From: Marvinbryantia formatexigens | GTDB lineage: Bacteria > Bacillota > Clostridia > Oscillospirales > Ruminococcaceae | Length of the DNA: 64,000 bases | Direction of reading: 5' to 3' | Assembly (NCBI GenBank): GCA_021771035.1 | Contig: JAETPU010000008.1 | Location: 62,001-126,000, forward strand | Shown: in pieces, positions 34,985 through 44,439 of the stretch | How the letters are laid out: every line of letters starts with the position of its first letter | Position numbering within the stretch: the first letter of the stretch is position 1 | Notes under the pieces: model-generated | Databases searched by the model: none | Told to the model about the DNA's origin: nothing | Seen by the model: the letters and a program-made list of their open reading frames with translations, nothing else | Program-made: the position numbers and the translations under genes

Positions 34985-37966
34985 TTACAGCCCGCCTATC
35001 AGGGTGATGGAGGAGCCCTTTGTACCGGGGAGCACCTGTACCTGGCACGGGATACACTCCCTGAGCTGGGGAACGTGGCTGATAATCCCAACCATCCTGC
35101 CGCCGGAGCGCAGGGAAAGCAGCGTGGAGATTGCGCTGTCCAGCGACTGGGGATCCAGCGAGCCAAAGCCCTCGTCGATAAACATGGTCTCGATGCGTAC
35201 GCCGCCGGAGACCATTTGGATCATATCCGTCAGCCCCAGCGCCAAAGCCAGGGATGCCTTAAAGCTCTCCCCGCCGGAAAGAGTATTGATATGGCGGGGC
35301 CTGCCGGTGTAGCTGTCCAGAATTTCCAAATCCAGCCCCGAGGCACGCCCGAATTTTTCCCGTTCCTCCCGCCGGCGCAGCGTGTACCGGGAATTGGTCA
35401 TTTGGGAGAGCCTTGCGTTTGCCAGCGTGATGACGTCGTCAAAGTAAGACGCCAGCACATACCGTTCAAAGGAGATGCGCTTCTCATTACTGCCCGAGGC
35501 CACCCGGCTGAGCTCACTGTAGTCCAGATACAGGGGATACAATTCTTGGGTTTGCTGCAACAGATTCTCCATCTGTTCAAGATTGCGCTGATTGAGCAGC
35601 CAGTTGGAGTTGAGTTCCAAAAGCTGCTGCTGGCAGGCGGTGGACTGCTCATCCAGCTTCTGTGCCTGCCGGGAGAGGTCCTGCAAATCCTGCGGGGCCT
35701 TCCCCGCCAGCTGCTGGGTCAAAGCTCCCAGCTGCGCGGTGAGCTGGGTTACGGCGTTTTCGTACTGATCCAGCCGTGCCTGTGAGTGCAGAAGCTTTTC
35801 CTGCCCTTCGCTGAACGCACCTGCCTCCTGGCGGGTGCTGCCGGCGCGCGCCAGGAATTCCTCCAGCTGGGCGCTTGCCTCCTCTAACTGCTCCTGGGTC
35901 TGCTGGAGCACTTTACAGTCCCCCTGCAGAGCGGCGGCGCTGCGCTGGGTTTTACTCCGGCTGTCCTCCAGAGCTGCGCCGGCGTTTTCAAGCTGCCGGC
36001 GCAGCGCGTCAATTTGAGCCGTGCAGGCATCCTGGCGCGCCTGCAGCTTTTCCAAAGTATCCAGCCCGCTTGGGATCTGGGTTTTCAGCGCCTTTCTCTC
36101 CTCCTCGGCGGCCTTGGACTGTTCCTGGGCTGCGGCAAACTTTTCCCGGCTTTCCCTGAGCGCCTGCGCCAGAAACTCAGCGTCCGAAAACCTGGGATCC
36201 TCCAGGACAGACGGATTGGTGAGAACTTTTAGGCGGCTTGCAGCTGAATCAATGCACCGCTGGGCTTCAGCCAGGCTCAGACGAGCCTCCTGACGGCAAT
36301 GGGCAATCAGGTTCAGGCACTCCTCTTCCCGGTTGGGATCCGCGCTGGGCTGGCCGAACTCCTGTGCCAACGCCAGCAGAGAGCCGCTGGCACGTCCATG
36401 CAAATCGGCACTGCGCTGCAGCAGCTCCTGAAGCTCCTTTTTTTCCCTCTGAATGCTTTCCTGGGACACGCCCTGACCGTCGAACACCGCGGGAGAAGGA
36501 TGATCCGTGGCGCCGCACACCGGGCACGGCTCCCCCTCCCGCAGCTCCTGGGCCAAAATGGCGGACTGCTCCATTAAAAAGGCCTGATAGTGCTGCAAAT
36601 GGCTCTGCTGCAGGCTGATAGCCCGGCTGCGGCAGGCCTGGTAATCCCTCAGGGCGCTTTGGGCTGTTTTGAGTTCCCGCAGGCTCTTGTCCGCCTGCGC
36701 CATCTGCTGGGCGGCGGTCCTTCGGCTTTCCAGCAGAACCAGGATCTCCTCCCGCTTTTTATGCCGGCCGGCCAATTCCTCCAGATGGACGCCGCGTTCC
36801 TTTAGCTGTGCCAGACGGGTAAGCAGTTCCCGCACGCCGTACAGCTTGTGCAGCTCCTGCTGGAGCCCGTTTTCCCGCAGGGCCTCTTTCTGGGCGGTCT
36901 CATAGGCATTCTGGATGGCCCCATGGGCCTTCTCAAGCCGGGAAAGCTCCTGGCGGCCCGCCGAGATACGCTCCTGGAGCTGTTCGGCCCGCCGGGAAAG
37001 CTGCTGCTCCTGCCTGAACAGGCCCATTGCCTCCCGCAGCTGGGAAAAACGCTGCAGGGTGGCTTTGAGTTTCTCCATCTCAGGCGCGTCCTTTTTCAGC
37101 TCCCGCTGTTTCTCCCGCAGGGCAGAAAGCTCCTCAAACTGCCGGTTGAGCTGTCTGGCGGCGTTTAAATCCACCTTGGCCCGCTGCTCGCCCAGCCGGG
37201 ATAATTCGGCCTTGAATTTTTCTATCCTCTGCGCCTGCTCTTCCAGAATCGGGGCGGCTAAAAGCAGCGCTTGGCGGTAGTCCGGCGCTTCCAGTGCAGT
37301 CAAGGCCCGCACCGGCTCCATGTCATCCCCCATCAGCGAGGCGCAGGCCGTTTTCAGCTGTCCCTGCACCTGTTCCATCCTGCCGCTGAGCTGTGCGGTT
37401 TCCTCGGCCAGGAGCTGGGAAAACCGGCTGTAGAGCTGGGTATCAAAGATCCGGCGGAAAATCTCCTGCTTTTCGTCACTTTTGGCGTTGAGCAGGCGCT
37501 GGAATTCCCCCTGGGCCAGCATAACCACCTTTTTAAACTGTGAGCAGGTGAGGTGCAGAATGCCTTCCAGCGCCGAGACAGTCTCCCTGGCCCCCACTAT
37601 AACCGAGCCGTCCGGCAAGGTGAGCTCAGCCTTGGCGGGCACGGTGGTCATCCCGCCGGTGCGGGAGGGCTTTTCCTGCTTGGGCTGCCGGTAAATTTGA
37701 TAAATCTTGTCCTGCAGGGAAAAGGAAAAGGTGACCGAGCACATGGCGGCGGGGCCGGCATAGTCGCTTTTAAAGTTCTCGCTCTGCCGGGTTTCGCCGC
37801 TGGCCACGCCGAACAGGGCAAAACAGATGGCGTCAAACAGGGTGGTTTTTCCCGCACCGGTGGGCCCGCAGATGAGGAACAGCCCGTCGGGGATCCGGGT
37901 GAAATCCAGGGTTTGGGGCTGGGAAAAAGGGCCGAATGCGTTCAGGGTCAGGGATAATGGTTTCAA
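34985..37966 (-). CDS. sbcC: Exonuclease SbcC (Rad50-like)
   Basis: 993 residues. Walker A in LICGPTGAGKTTLFDAICFA, long coiled coil, zinc-hook CxxC at the centre (EGEPCPVCGATDHPSP), second coiled coil, ABC signature TLSGGESFKASLALALGL-type near the C-terminus, and Walker B with TMFIDEGFGSLD. With SbcD it forms the Mre11/Rad50-type nuclease that opens hairpins and processes DNA ends. Translation likely starts at TTG 37966, which has GAGGTG at proper spacing; no ATG fits. It follows sbcD after 39 bases in one operon. Confidence 0.93.
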   Translation of the reverse strand: MKPLSLTLNAFGPFSQPQTLDFTRIPDGLFLICGPTGAGKTTLFDAICFALFGVASGETRQSENFKSDYAGPAAMCSVTFSFSLQDKIYQIYRQPKQEKPSRTGGMTTVPAKAELTLPDGSVIVGARETVSALEGILHLTCSQFKKVVMLAQGEFQRLLNAKSDEKQEIFRRIFDTQLYSRFSQLLAEETAQLSGRMEQVQGQLKTACASLMGDDMEPVRALTALEAPDYRQALLLAAPILEEQAQRIEKFKAELSRLGEQRAKVDLNAARQLNRQFEELSALREKQRELKKDAPEMEKLKATLQRFSQLREAMGLFRQEQQLSRRAEQLQERISAGRQELSRLEKAHGAIQNAYETAQKEALRENGLQQELHKLYGVRELLTRLAQLKERGVHLEELAGRHKKREEILVLLESRRTAAQQMAQADKSLRELKTAQSALRDYQACRSRAISLQQSHLQHYQAFLMEQSAILAQELREGEPCPVCGATDHPSPAVFDGQGVSQESIQREKKELQELLQRSADLHGRASGSLLALAQEFGQPSADPNREEECLNLIAHCRQEARLSLAEAQRCIDSAASRLKVLTNPSVLEDPRFSDAEFLAQALRESREKFAAAQEQSKAAEEERKALKTQIPSGLDTLEKLQARQDACTAQIDALRRQLENAGAALEDSRSKTQRSAAALQGDCKVLQQTQEQLEEASAQLEEFLARAGSTRQEAGAFSEGQEKLLHSQARLDQYENAVTQLTAQLGALTQQLAGKAPQDLQDLSRQAQKLDEQSTACQQQLLELNSNWLLNQRNLEQMENLLQQTQELYPLYLDYSELSRVASGSNEKRISFERYVLASYFDDVITLANARLSQMTNSRYTLRRREEREKFGRASGLDLEILDSYTGRPRHINTLSGGESFKASLALALGLTDMIQMVSGGVRIETMFIDEGFGSLDPQSLDSAISTLLSLRSGGRMVGIISHVPQLRECIPCQVQVLPGTKGSSITLIGGL

Positions 37967-38005
37967 CGGGTGTCACCTCTTCAACATAAATTCTGTGCAG
38001 GATAT

Positions 38006-39166
38006 TCAGCTGTCCTCCTGGGAATTTAAAAGCCGCTCAAAGAGCCCCTGGGAAAGCTCAGCCCGGGTTTGCGTCATGGGTACGCCCTTGAGCGCCTCAT
38101 AGAACTCCTCAAACAGTTTTCTGGGATCCCGCGAGAGGGTGTCCCGGCAGAAATTGAGGCTTGCGGCAGCCTCCTGTTCCCGGGGCAGCAGCTTCATGCC
38201 CAGGATGTAGGGATACACCGTTCTCAGCCGGGCCATGGCGTCCGGGATAACCGCGTCCTGGGTTAACTGCGCAAACACATAGTCCCCCCGCAGAGGGCTG
38301 TCCTCGGCGATGCACAGCAGCTCGTCAAACTCTCCGGTGATGGTGCGCACCCGGCGCAGCGGGGTCAGGGGAATCCTCTCAATCCGGCGATCTCCCGGGG
38401 CTCCCAGGGTGACGAGGGTAACGCTTTTCTCCCCGGTTTCCCCCACGGCATAGGCCAGCGGCGCGCCGCTGTAACGGATGTGCTCCTCCCCCGCTCTCTG
38501 CGCGCGGTGCAGATGCCCCAGGGCCGCATAGTCGAAATCAGCGCAAAGGGAGGAATCGATGAGATCCGCCGGGCCCACAGACAGCTCCGATTCTCCCAGA
38601 AGAACCTCCTGGAGGTTCTCCGCCCGGGCAAAGAACCCGTGGGCCAGCAGCACATGGCGGGCATGGGGATCCCAGTATTTTTTCAGCTGATCCAAAGCAT
38701 AGGCGAAGGTTTCCTGAAAGGTTTTGCCCTGGCACTGCGTATGACAGCTGCGGATCTGCGCCGGATAGGCATAGGGCATCAAGAAAAACTGTACCTCACC
38801 GAAATCGTCCCGCAGGGTCACAGGCGGGGCATCCGGCTCATATTCCCCCTGCAGGTACAGCCCGCTGCCCCGGCACAGGCGGCTGAGGAAGGACAGCCGT
38901 TTTTGGCCGTCATGGTTGCCGCCAATCGCCAGCACCGGAATCGAAAGCTGCGAGGTCAGGGTATACAGTGTCTCATCCAAAAGGGAAACCGCCTGGGCGG
39001 GAGCCACAGAGCGGTCAAAGAGATCCCCGGAAATGAGCACGGCATCCACCTGCTGGGACCGGGCAATCTCAACGATCTGCCCCAGGATAACCCGCTGATC
39101 CTCCAAAAGGCTGTATTCATTTAAAAGCTTGCCGAGATGCCAGTCCGAGGTGTGCAGCAATTTCAT
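38006..39166 (-). CDS. sbcD: Exonuclease SbcD (Mre11-like)
   Basis: 386 residues. Metallophosphoesterase motifs in order: LHTSDWHLGK, ISGDLFDRS, IGGNHDGQKR, VLLAHGFF and ALGHLHRAQ. Partner of SbcC in an ATP-dependent double-strand exonuclease and endonuclease. Start ATG 39166 follows AAAGGAA; upstream in-frame codons are rejected because LHTSDWHLG is normally within the first ten residues. It lies 38 bases downstream of the lactonase stop, so all three genes may share a transcript. Confidence 0.94.
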   Translation of the reverse strand: MKLLHTSDWHLGKLLNEYSLLEDQRVILGQIVEIARSQQVDAVLISGDLFDRSVAPAQAVSLLDETLYTLTSQLSIPVLAIGGNHDGQKRLSFLSRLCRGSGLYLQGEYEPDAPPVTLRDDFGEVQFFLMPYAYPAQIRSCHTQCQGKTFQETFAYALDQLKKYWDPHARHVLLAHGFFARAENLQEVLLGESELSVGPADLIDSSLCADFDYAALGHLHRAQRAGEEHIRYSGAPLAYAVGETGEKSVTLVTLGAPGDRRIERIPLTPLRRVRTITGEFDELLCIAEDSPLRGDYVFAQLTQDAVIPDAMARLRTVYPYILGMKLLPREQEAAASLNFCRDTLSRDPRKLFEEFYEALKGVPMTQTRAELSQGLFERLLNSQEDS

Positions 39167-39204
39167 AGAGAGTTCCTTTCTGCAGGCGCTTTGCACGGGA
39201 GAGG

Positions 39205-40221
39205 CTAGATTCCCACGGCAAAGCAGGGATTTTTCATCGGAATCTGCGCCACAGCTTCTCCGGGAAGCCCGGCGGAAGCGCTGCGGGTAAAAATCGTCAC
39301 CAGATCGCTTCTCTGGTTGCACACTGCCAGCAGGGAATTGTCCCGGCTGAGTGCGATGTGGCGGGGCCAGTCGCCGCCGCAGGGGACATTTTTGTGATCC
39401 AGCGGCATCCCGTTTTTCGCCAGAGAGAACACCGCCACGGAGTTCTCTCCCCGGTTGCTGGCATATAAATACCGGCAGTCGGCGCTGATTGCGATGCTGG
39501 CGCCGAAGCTCTCCCCGGAAAAATCGTCGTCAAGCAGAGACCGGGAGGCCGTCTGGGTAAGCGTTCCCGCCGCGGCATCATAGGAGAAAACCAGCAAACG
39601 GCTGGAATATTCCGTGACACAGTAGGCCATGGGCACCGTCGGATGAAACAGCAGATGGCGGGGCCCCTCCCCCTTTTGAAGCTTGGTGGGGCCGTAGTCC
39701 CGGTTGGGCTCAAGGTGTCCGGGCTTCAAAAGGAAGCTGTCGATTTGATCCAGCGCAATATTGACCGCAAAAGCATACCGTTCCAGTGGATCCGCAAGAA
39801 AACAGTGGGCGCGGCTCAGGCGCTGGGGCAGCTGCAAATCCTCCTGATGCTGGGCAAAAACCAGCTGCATCTGCTCTCCTCGGACATCGACTCCAAAGAG
39901 ATGCCCGCTCTCGTAGCACGCCCCCAGCAGCAGGCCGTTTTTCGGGGACAGGGAGATGTGGCACAGCCCGCGGCCCTGAGGCAGAGGAAGCGTATCCAGG
40001 CTGGAGCTGGGGGAAAAGCCCTGGGGCAGCCGGTGCACTGCGGCCCGGTCGTCCGCTTCCGTTACGCTGTACAGGCATCCGGAGCCCATAGCCAGAAAGG
40101 CGGCGTCCTGGGGACGATCGATACTCTGGCGGATATGCCAGCCCTTGCTGTCCACGCTTACCAGACGGATGCTCTCTCCGGCGCCGCCGTTGGCGCTGGA
40201 AATCAAAAATGTCTGTTCCAT
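39205..40221 (-). CDS. Lactonase family (6-phosphogluconolactonase-like) beta-propeller
   Basis: 338 residues. Repeated blades typical of the YbhE/Pgl propeller: GLCHISLSPKNGLLLGACY, ALDQIDSFLLKPGHLE, GEGPRHLLFHPTVPMAYCVT, ADCRYLYASNRGENSVAVFS, GGDWPRHIALSRDNSLLAVC. The GPRHLLFHP and SNRGENS strings match the family consensus (GPRH...FHP; SNRG.DSI). Members hydrolyse 6-phosphogluconolactone or similar lactones. Start ATG 40221 follows AAGGAGC. Located directly upstream of sbcDC. Confidence 0.87.
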   Translation of the reverse strand: MEQTFLISSANGGAGESIRLVSVDSKGWHIRQSIDRPQDAAFLAMGSGCLYSVTEADDRAAVHRLPQGFSPSSSLDTLPLPQGRGLCHISLSPKNGLLLGACYESGHLFGVDVRGEQMQLVFAQHQEDLQLPQRLSRAHCFLADPLERYAFAVNIALDQIDSFLLKPGHLEPNRDYGPTKLQKGEGPRHLLFHPTVPMAYCVTEYSSRLLVFSYDAAAGTLTQTASRSLLDDDFSGESFGASIAISADCRYLYASNRGENSVAVFSLAKNGMPLDHKNVPCGGDWPRHIALSRDNSLLAVCNQRSDLVTIFTRSASAGLPGEAVAQIPMKNPCFAVGI

Positions 40222-40654
40222 AGGGTTGCTCCTTCCTCTGTATCGGCCTGTACCGCCCACGCCCCGCCGGCTCCAAACCTGCCTGAGCGGTGAAACTCCT
40301 GCGGGGAGATCCCTACGGGGGGACGGAAACAGTCGTTGGCCATATTGACAGTAAAAAGATAAACTCCAAGCCCTGCAAGCCGCAGTTTTGGAGAGTAAAG
40401 CAAAATCCAGGGGCTTTCACGCCGGGCGGCGCACGAAGGCTTCGGCACGTGCAGGCGGCTAAGGAAAAAAGGTTCGGCAGCGCCCATGGGAATTTTTCCT
40501 GCTGGAGGCGCCGCAGATCTCTGGACAGCCGGAGATGTCCCTTCGGTTATGGCTTGGCACCCGCAGACGCCCGGTCCCGCAGACGGAAAAAGCCGGATAA
40601 ATCTAAGACAGCTTGACGGCAGTCGAAGCCCTTTTCCCCTCCAAGAGGGCTGTA
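40222..40654. other. Gene-free stretch
   Basis: Upstream of the lactonase gene. No supported gene or clear promoter; GC-rich imperfect palindromes are frequent. Confidence 0.4.
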
Positions 40655-40995
40655 ATTTTAGAACCAACTGAATGCCAGCCGCTGTTGGCTGGCAAGAAAA
40701 CCTCCCTGATATTCGCAGTCCCTGCGAATATTGTCACGCCCCGCACCAAACCGGGACGTTTTGCGCTTTGGCTCCGCCAAACACTGGCCGTACCTTTGGG
40801 CCGGTGAGCAAAACTCCAAGATATCCACGCTCCGCGTGAATATTGTATCATCGCTTATGCGGTACTTGTATTATCACAAAGCCTGAACGAACCGGGACGT
40901 TTTGCTCTCTGGCTCCGCCAAACACCAGCCGTACCTTTGGGCCGGTGAGCAAAACTCCAAGATATCCACGCTCCGCGTGAATATTGTATCACAGT
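40655..40995 (+). repeat. Three dispersed palindromic repeat copies in tandem
   Basis: A short module B copy (40655-40740) is followed by two near-identical module A copies (40745-40858 and 40885-40993). Each A copy runs from aaccgggacgttttg through tggctccgccaaacac, tttgggccggtgagcaaaac, and ends with the stem TATCCACGCTCCGCGTGAATA followed by TTGTATCA. Confidence 0.85.
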
Positions 40996-41370
40996 CTCCC
41001 GGTGGGCACAAGCGCGGCGGCACCGGGAATTTCTGTTGTACGGCGGCACCGCGCAGCGGGCTGTCCGGGAAGGGGATCCCCGGGGCTGCTGCACCGCCGC
41101 TTCCGCCAGCTTCCCGGAAAACCAGACAGAGTGCCCGGTTGTGCCAGCAGGCTATTTGTGCTATAGTGAAACTATATTCATAAGAAAAAGCGTCGGCAAA
41201 GGAGCGTCCGGTTCCCACAGTTCCTCAGCTGTGTGCACAGGCGGTTCTCAAATCCTTTGCAGGACGCTTCACCGCCAGTTACCGGGAAGGCGCGGCGCCG
41301 GTATTTCGCTTGTCCTCATCCGACAGGCTCCGGCAAAATCCGCCGGTATCCCAGAAAGCAGAGGAAATCC

Positions 41371-41412
41371 ATGAGACCGTTTACCTGTTATAAGCCCTTC
41401 ATCCTGAAATAG
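41371..41412 (+). CDS. 13-residue leader peptide of the ABC exporter
   Basis: The reading frame MRPFTCYKPFILK with stop TAG begins at ATG 41371, six bases after an AGAGGA ribosome binding site, and ends exactly where the first terminator stem begins. Short peptides in this position usually control ribosome-mediated attenuation of resistance or transport genes. No identity to a known leader is claimed. Too short to be judged by composition; position and site are the support. Confidence 0.55.
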   Translation: MRPFTCYKPFILK

Positions 41413-41488
41413 GCTGTAAAGCTCACTGAAACAAAAAGCCGGATAGCGTTTGCTACCCTTTGTTTGGTGTTGTCTTTACAGCTTTTTT
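41413..41488 (+). terminator. Attenuator hairpin 1
   Basis: GCTGTAAAG (41413-41421) pairs with CTTTACAGC (41474-41482), followed by six T. Inside, AAACAAA (41429-41435) pairs with TTTGTTT (41459-41465) and GGATAGC with GCTACC. It starts right after the leader peptide stop codon. Confidence 0.75.
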
Positions 41489-41496
41489 GTTGAGAT

Positions 41497-41542
41497 AACA
41501 CCTGACGAATTCTGCCGCAGGTGTTTTTCCTGCGGCTTTTTT
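41497..41542 (+). terminator. Attenuator hairpin 2 with alternative antiterminator arm
   Basis: GCCGCAGG (41514-41521) pairs with CCTGCGGC (41529-41536), followed by six T at 41537-41542, ending just before the GGAGG of the ABC gene. AACACCTG (41497-41504) can instead pair with CAGGTGTT (41518-41525), which would break the terminator: a mutually exclusive pair as in attenuators. Confidence 0.75.
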
Positions 41543-41558
41543 AATGGAGGTACGGCTT

Positions 41559-43316
41559 ATGTTTCAGGGCCTGTGGTTTTTCTGCAAATTTGGTTGGAAA
41601 ACAGATCCGCGGTATATTCTGTATCATGTACTCAACCAGTTTCTTCTGGCGGTGATCCCTCTTCTGAACATCATCATGCCGAAGTTTATCATCGATACGC
41701 TCCTGGGCAGCGGGAGCATTCCCCATCTGGCGTTTTATGTCTGTGTGCTGACAGCAGTCAACTTTCTGGCGTCCAGCCTTTCCCACTGGCTTTTTCTGTC
41801 TGCCTTTACCCTGCGCACCAAAATCGCGGCCGCTTTTGACGAAATGATGCATGAAAAGCTGGCCAACGCAGATTTTGAAACTCTGGAAAGCCCCGGCTTT
41901 CTGGATATGAAGGAGAAAGCCAATAAGTTCCTCTATGGGGATTGGCAGGGCTTCGCCTATGTCTTTGACAGCGCTTTACAGATTATCGGGCAAATCTTTA
42001 TCCTGGCGGGCATCATTGCCATCGTGGCATCGCTGGATTTGCGTCTGGTTGTGCTGTTCATGGCGCTGGTGGCGGCAAGCACCGGCATAGAGGCCTGGGC
42101 CAAAAAGAATGATTTGACGCTCTCCCTGGAGCAGGCCAAGGTAGAGCGCGCCTGGGGATATTTTGGAAATTTATTCGAAAATTTTTCCTATGGCAAGGAA
42201 ATCCGAATCAATTCCATGGGGGATTGGCTGCTCCGGCGGGAAAAACAGTTCTCCGAAACGGCGCTCTCCTACTACCGCCGGCGAAACGGCTTTTACATCA
42301 AATCAGGCTTCTGCTCCGCGCTGGCTTCCTTTCTCCAGCAGGGTGCCGCCTATTGCTATTTAGTCTGGCAGGTGTTGGCGAAGTGTATCTCCATCGGTGA
42401 CTTTTCCATGTATATCAGCGCCGTTGCTTCCTTTTCCGACGCCATGAAAACCGTGATGGACAGTATCGTATCCGTAAAAGCCTACGGCATCTATTATGAA
42501 GCGATGCGGGACTATCTGAATGTTCCCGAAACCATACGCTCCAGCGGCAGCCGGATGATTCGGGACCAGCAGCACACCATCGAGTTCCGGGACGTCTCCT
42601 TTCGGTACAAGGGCCAGCAGGCCTATGCGCTGCGCCATGTGAACCTGGTTTTGCACCAGGGAGACACCCTGTCTGTGGTAGGCGAAAACGGCGCGGGAAA
42701 AACGACCTTCATCAAGCTGCTCACCAGGCTGTATGATCCCACTCAGGGGGAAATTCTGCTGGACGGCATCGATATCCGGCACTACGCATATGAAAGCTAT
42801 GCCGCGCTGTTCTCAGCGGTTTTCCAGGATTTCCAGCTGTTTTCCTTTTCCATAAAGGAGAATGTCTGTCTGAACCGTCCCGCGCCGGACAGCGAGGTGC
42901 AGGCGCTTCTGCGCAAGGTCGGCCTGGGGGAAAAGCTGGACAGCCTGCCCCGGGGAATCCATACCAGTGTCTATAAAAACTTTGATGAGGACGGATTTGA
43001 ACCCTCCGGGGGCGAAGGGCAGAAGATTGCCCTTGCCCGGGCCCTGTATAAAAACGCGCCCTTCGTAATCCTGGATGAGCCCACCGCCGCGCTGGATCCC
43101 AAAGCGGAATACGAACTCTATCAAAAATTCCATGAACTCGTCCAGAATAAAACTGCCGTCTACATCTCCCACCGGCTCTCCAGCGCTAAATTCTGCAAAA
43201 AAATCGCTGTGTTTGAGCATGGTGCAATTACCGAAGTGGGCACCCATGAGGAACTCCTCCAAAAGGACGGAACCTACGCAAAGCTGTTCCGGATGCAGGC
43301 ACAGTTTTATACGTAA
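41559..43316 (+). CDS. ABC exporter with fused permease and ATPase
   Basis: 585 residues. About six membrane helices in residues 20-330, then an ABC ATPase: Walker A GENGAGKTT, Q-loop SAVFQDFQLF, a signature reading PSGGEGQKIALARAL, Walker B VILDEPTAALD, and H-loop ISHRLSS. This half-transporter would act as a homodimer or with a partner outside the window. The export substrate (drug, peptide or lipid) cannot be read. ATG at 41559 follows GGAGG; an in-frame ATG at 41544 precedes that site. Expression is probably inducible through the leader peptide and two terminators immediately upstream. Confidence 0.9.
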   Translation: MFQGLWFFCKFGWKTDPRYILYHVLNQFLLAVIPLLNIIMPKFIIDTLLGSGSIPHLAFYVCVLTAVNFLASSLSHWLFLSAFTLRTKIAAAFDEMMHEKLANADFETLESPGFLDMKEKANKFLYGDWQGFAYVFDSALQIIGQIFILAGIIAIVASLDLRLVVLFMALVAASTGIEAWAKKNDLTLSLEQAKVERAWGYFGNLFENFSYGKEIRINSMGDWLLRREKQFSETALSYYRRRNGFYIKSGFCSALASFLQQGAAYCYLVWQVLAKCISIGDFSMYISAVASFSDAMKTVMDSIVSVKAYGIYYEAMRDYLNVPETIRSSGSRMIRDQQHTIEFRDVSFRYKGQQAYALRHVNLVLHQGDTLSVVGENGAGKTTFIKLLTRLYDPTQGEILLDGIDIRHYAYESYAALFSAVFQDFQLFSFSIKENVCLNRPAPDSEVQALLRKVGLGEKLDSLPRGIHTSVYKNFDEDGFEPSGGEGQKIALARALYKNAPFVILDEPTAALDPKAEYELYQKFHELVQNKTAVYISHRLSSAKFCKKIAVFEHGAITEVGTHEELLQKDGTYAKLFRMQAQFYT

Positions 43317-43431
43317 TCCCATAACGGGTTCGCTGCGGCGGCGTTATCTGGCTGTGTTCCTCCTTTCTCGGCCTGACGGTCAATATTGCCCTCCCCCGTA
43401 AATTTCTCCATACTCGGGGAGAATCACCATC

Positions 43432-43479
43432 CCCTCCGGCACCGGGCTCTTCTGCCCCCTTGTGCCGGAGGGCTTCTTT
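43432..43479 (+). terminator. Terminator after the ABC exporter
   Basis: CCCTCCGGCAC (43432-43442) pairs with GTGCCGGAGGG (43462-43472), followed by CTTCTTTT. Confidence 0.8.
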
Positions 43480-44034
43480 TATGACGAGCCCCCATTTTCT
43501 GGGAGCAGTGTTGGTCCCATTTGGACGCACAGCTGCGGGTAACCCCTGAAAGAATGGTTTCGCTTCCCTGTTTGGCACAATGCCCCCAGGCGCCGATGAA
43601 CCGGGGACGCCTGCCGGCAGGCGTTTGATTGCCGCCGAACATCCAAGAGAACCCCTCCGGTTAAACTGGGGGAGATAACTATGCTTTAGCAAAAGGAGGA
43701 ACCTCCTATGTGGTAAAATGGAGAAAGTCCGGCAACCGCGCCAGCAAAATACAGGATTTCGAGTCAGGCCCGTTATACCGCTTCGATTCGCTTTCGTGTT
43801 ATAGATATTCCGTTTTCGGAGAATCTCACAGGATTCCGGGTCAAAGGAATGCCGTAAAATTTATCACCTGGCAAATGGAGATGCAAGTATCATGATGCAG
43901 GGAAATTTCTCAGAGAGTTAAGTGAGCACAAGAGGGCAGAGATCAACGAAACGGCAAGGTATTCGGCTTACCTGAAGTCCTCTTGGTATTTTCAGAGGCT
44001 TTTTTGGAAAAATGAAAGAACTTTTGCAAAAACA
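43480..44034. other. Gene-free, AT-rising stretch
   Basis: An open frame at 43710-43895 has no convincing start or domain. CCTCT...AGAGG followed by a T-run (43979-44005) may be a weak terminator before the riboswitch promoter. Confidence 0.4.
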
Positions 44035-44063
44035 TTGATTTTTTGTGTACAAACCAGTAGAAT
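44035..44063 (+). promoter_or_regulatory. Promoter of the cobalamin uptake operon
   Basis: TTGATT (44035-44040), 17-base spacer, TAGAAT (44058-44063), placing the transcript start just before the riboswitch. Confidence 0.7.
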
Positions 44064-44087
44064 CAAAGGGAAAAACTAAATAGCATT

Positions 44088-44256
44088 CCAATCATTTTGT
44101 CCAACTGCAGGACAGGAAGCCGGGTGAAAATCCCGCACAGGCACGCTGCTGTAATAACGGAGCAACCTTCCAGGGGCCCAGAACGGGCCCGGTCACTGAA
44201 AGAGGTTTCTTTTGGGAAGGCGGAGGGAAGCGGTGAGGTTTAAGTCAGAATACATG
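44088..44256 (+). ncRNA. Cobalamin riboswitch
   Basis: The conserved blocks are present in order: GGAAGCCGGGTGAAAATCCC, GCACAGGCACGCTGCTGTAA, GAGCAACCTTCC, a P6-like GGGCCC stem, TCACTGAAAGAGG, and the B12 box AAGTCAGAATAC at 44242-44253. It senses adenosyl- or methylcobalamin and, with the terminator that follows, would switch off the downstream importer when cobalamin is plentiful. Confidence 0.93.
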
Positions 44257-44344
44257 GGTGGAATGGTCGCTGTCATGGCGCATCTCTTCGAGCTCAAGAG
44301 ATACGTTTTTTGAGTTATGTCCTTTTTATTGGGAATTTTCTCAG

Positions 44345-44394
44345 AAAAACCGTATTTCGCATACTCCTTGGAGTGGATGCCTATACGGTTTTTT
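44345..44394 (+). terminator. Expression-platform terminator of the riboswitch
   Basis: AAAAACCGTAT (44345-44355) pairs with ATACGGTTTTTT (44383-44394); inside, GCAT-ACTCC pairs with GAGT-GGATGC. Located about 90 bases after the B12 box and 45 bases before the first gene. Confidence 0.85.
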
Positions 44395-44439
44395 CAATTT
44401 ATTCGGGGAAGTCCCCCCTAAAAAGGAAGGTATGAACGT

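Noticed and set aside
43710-43895. 61-residue plus-strand frame
   Set aside because: Start codon without a ribosome binding site, no domain; probably intergenic.
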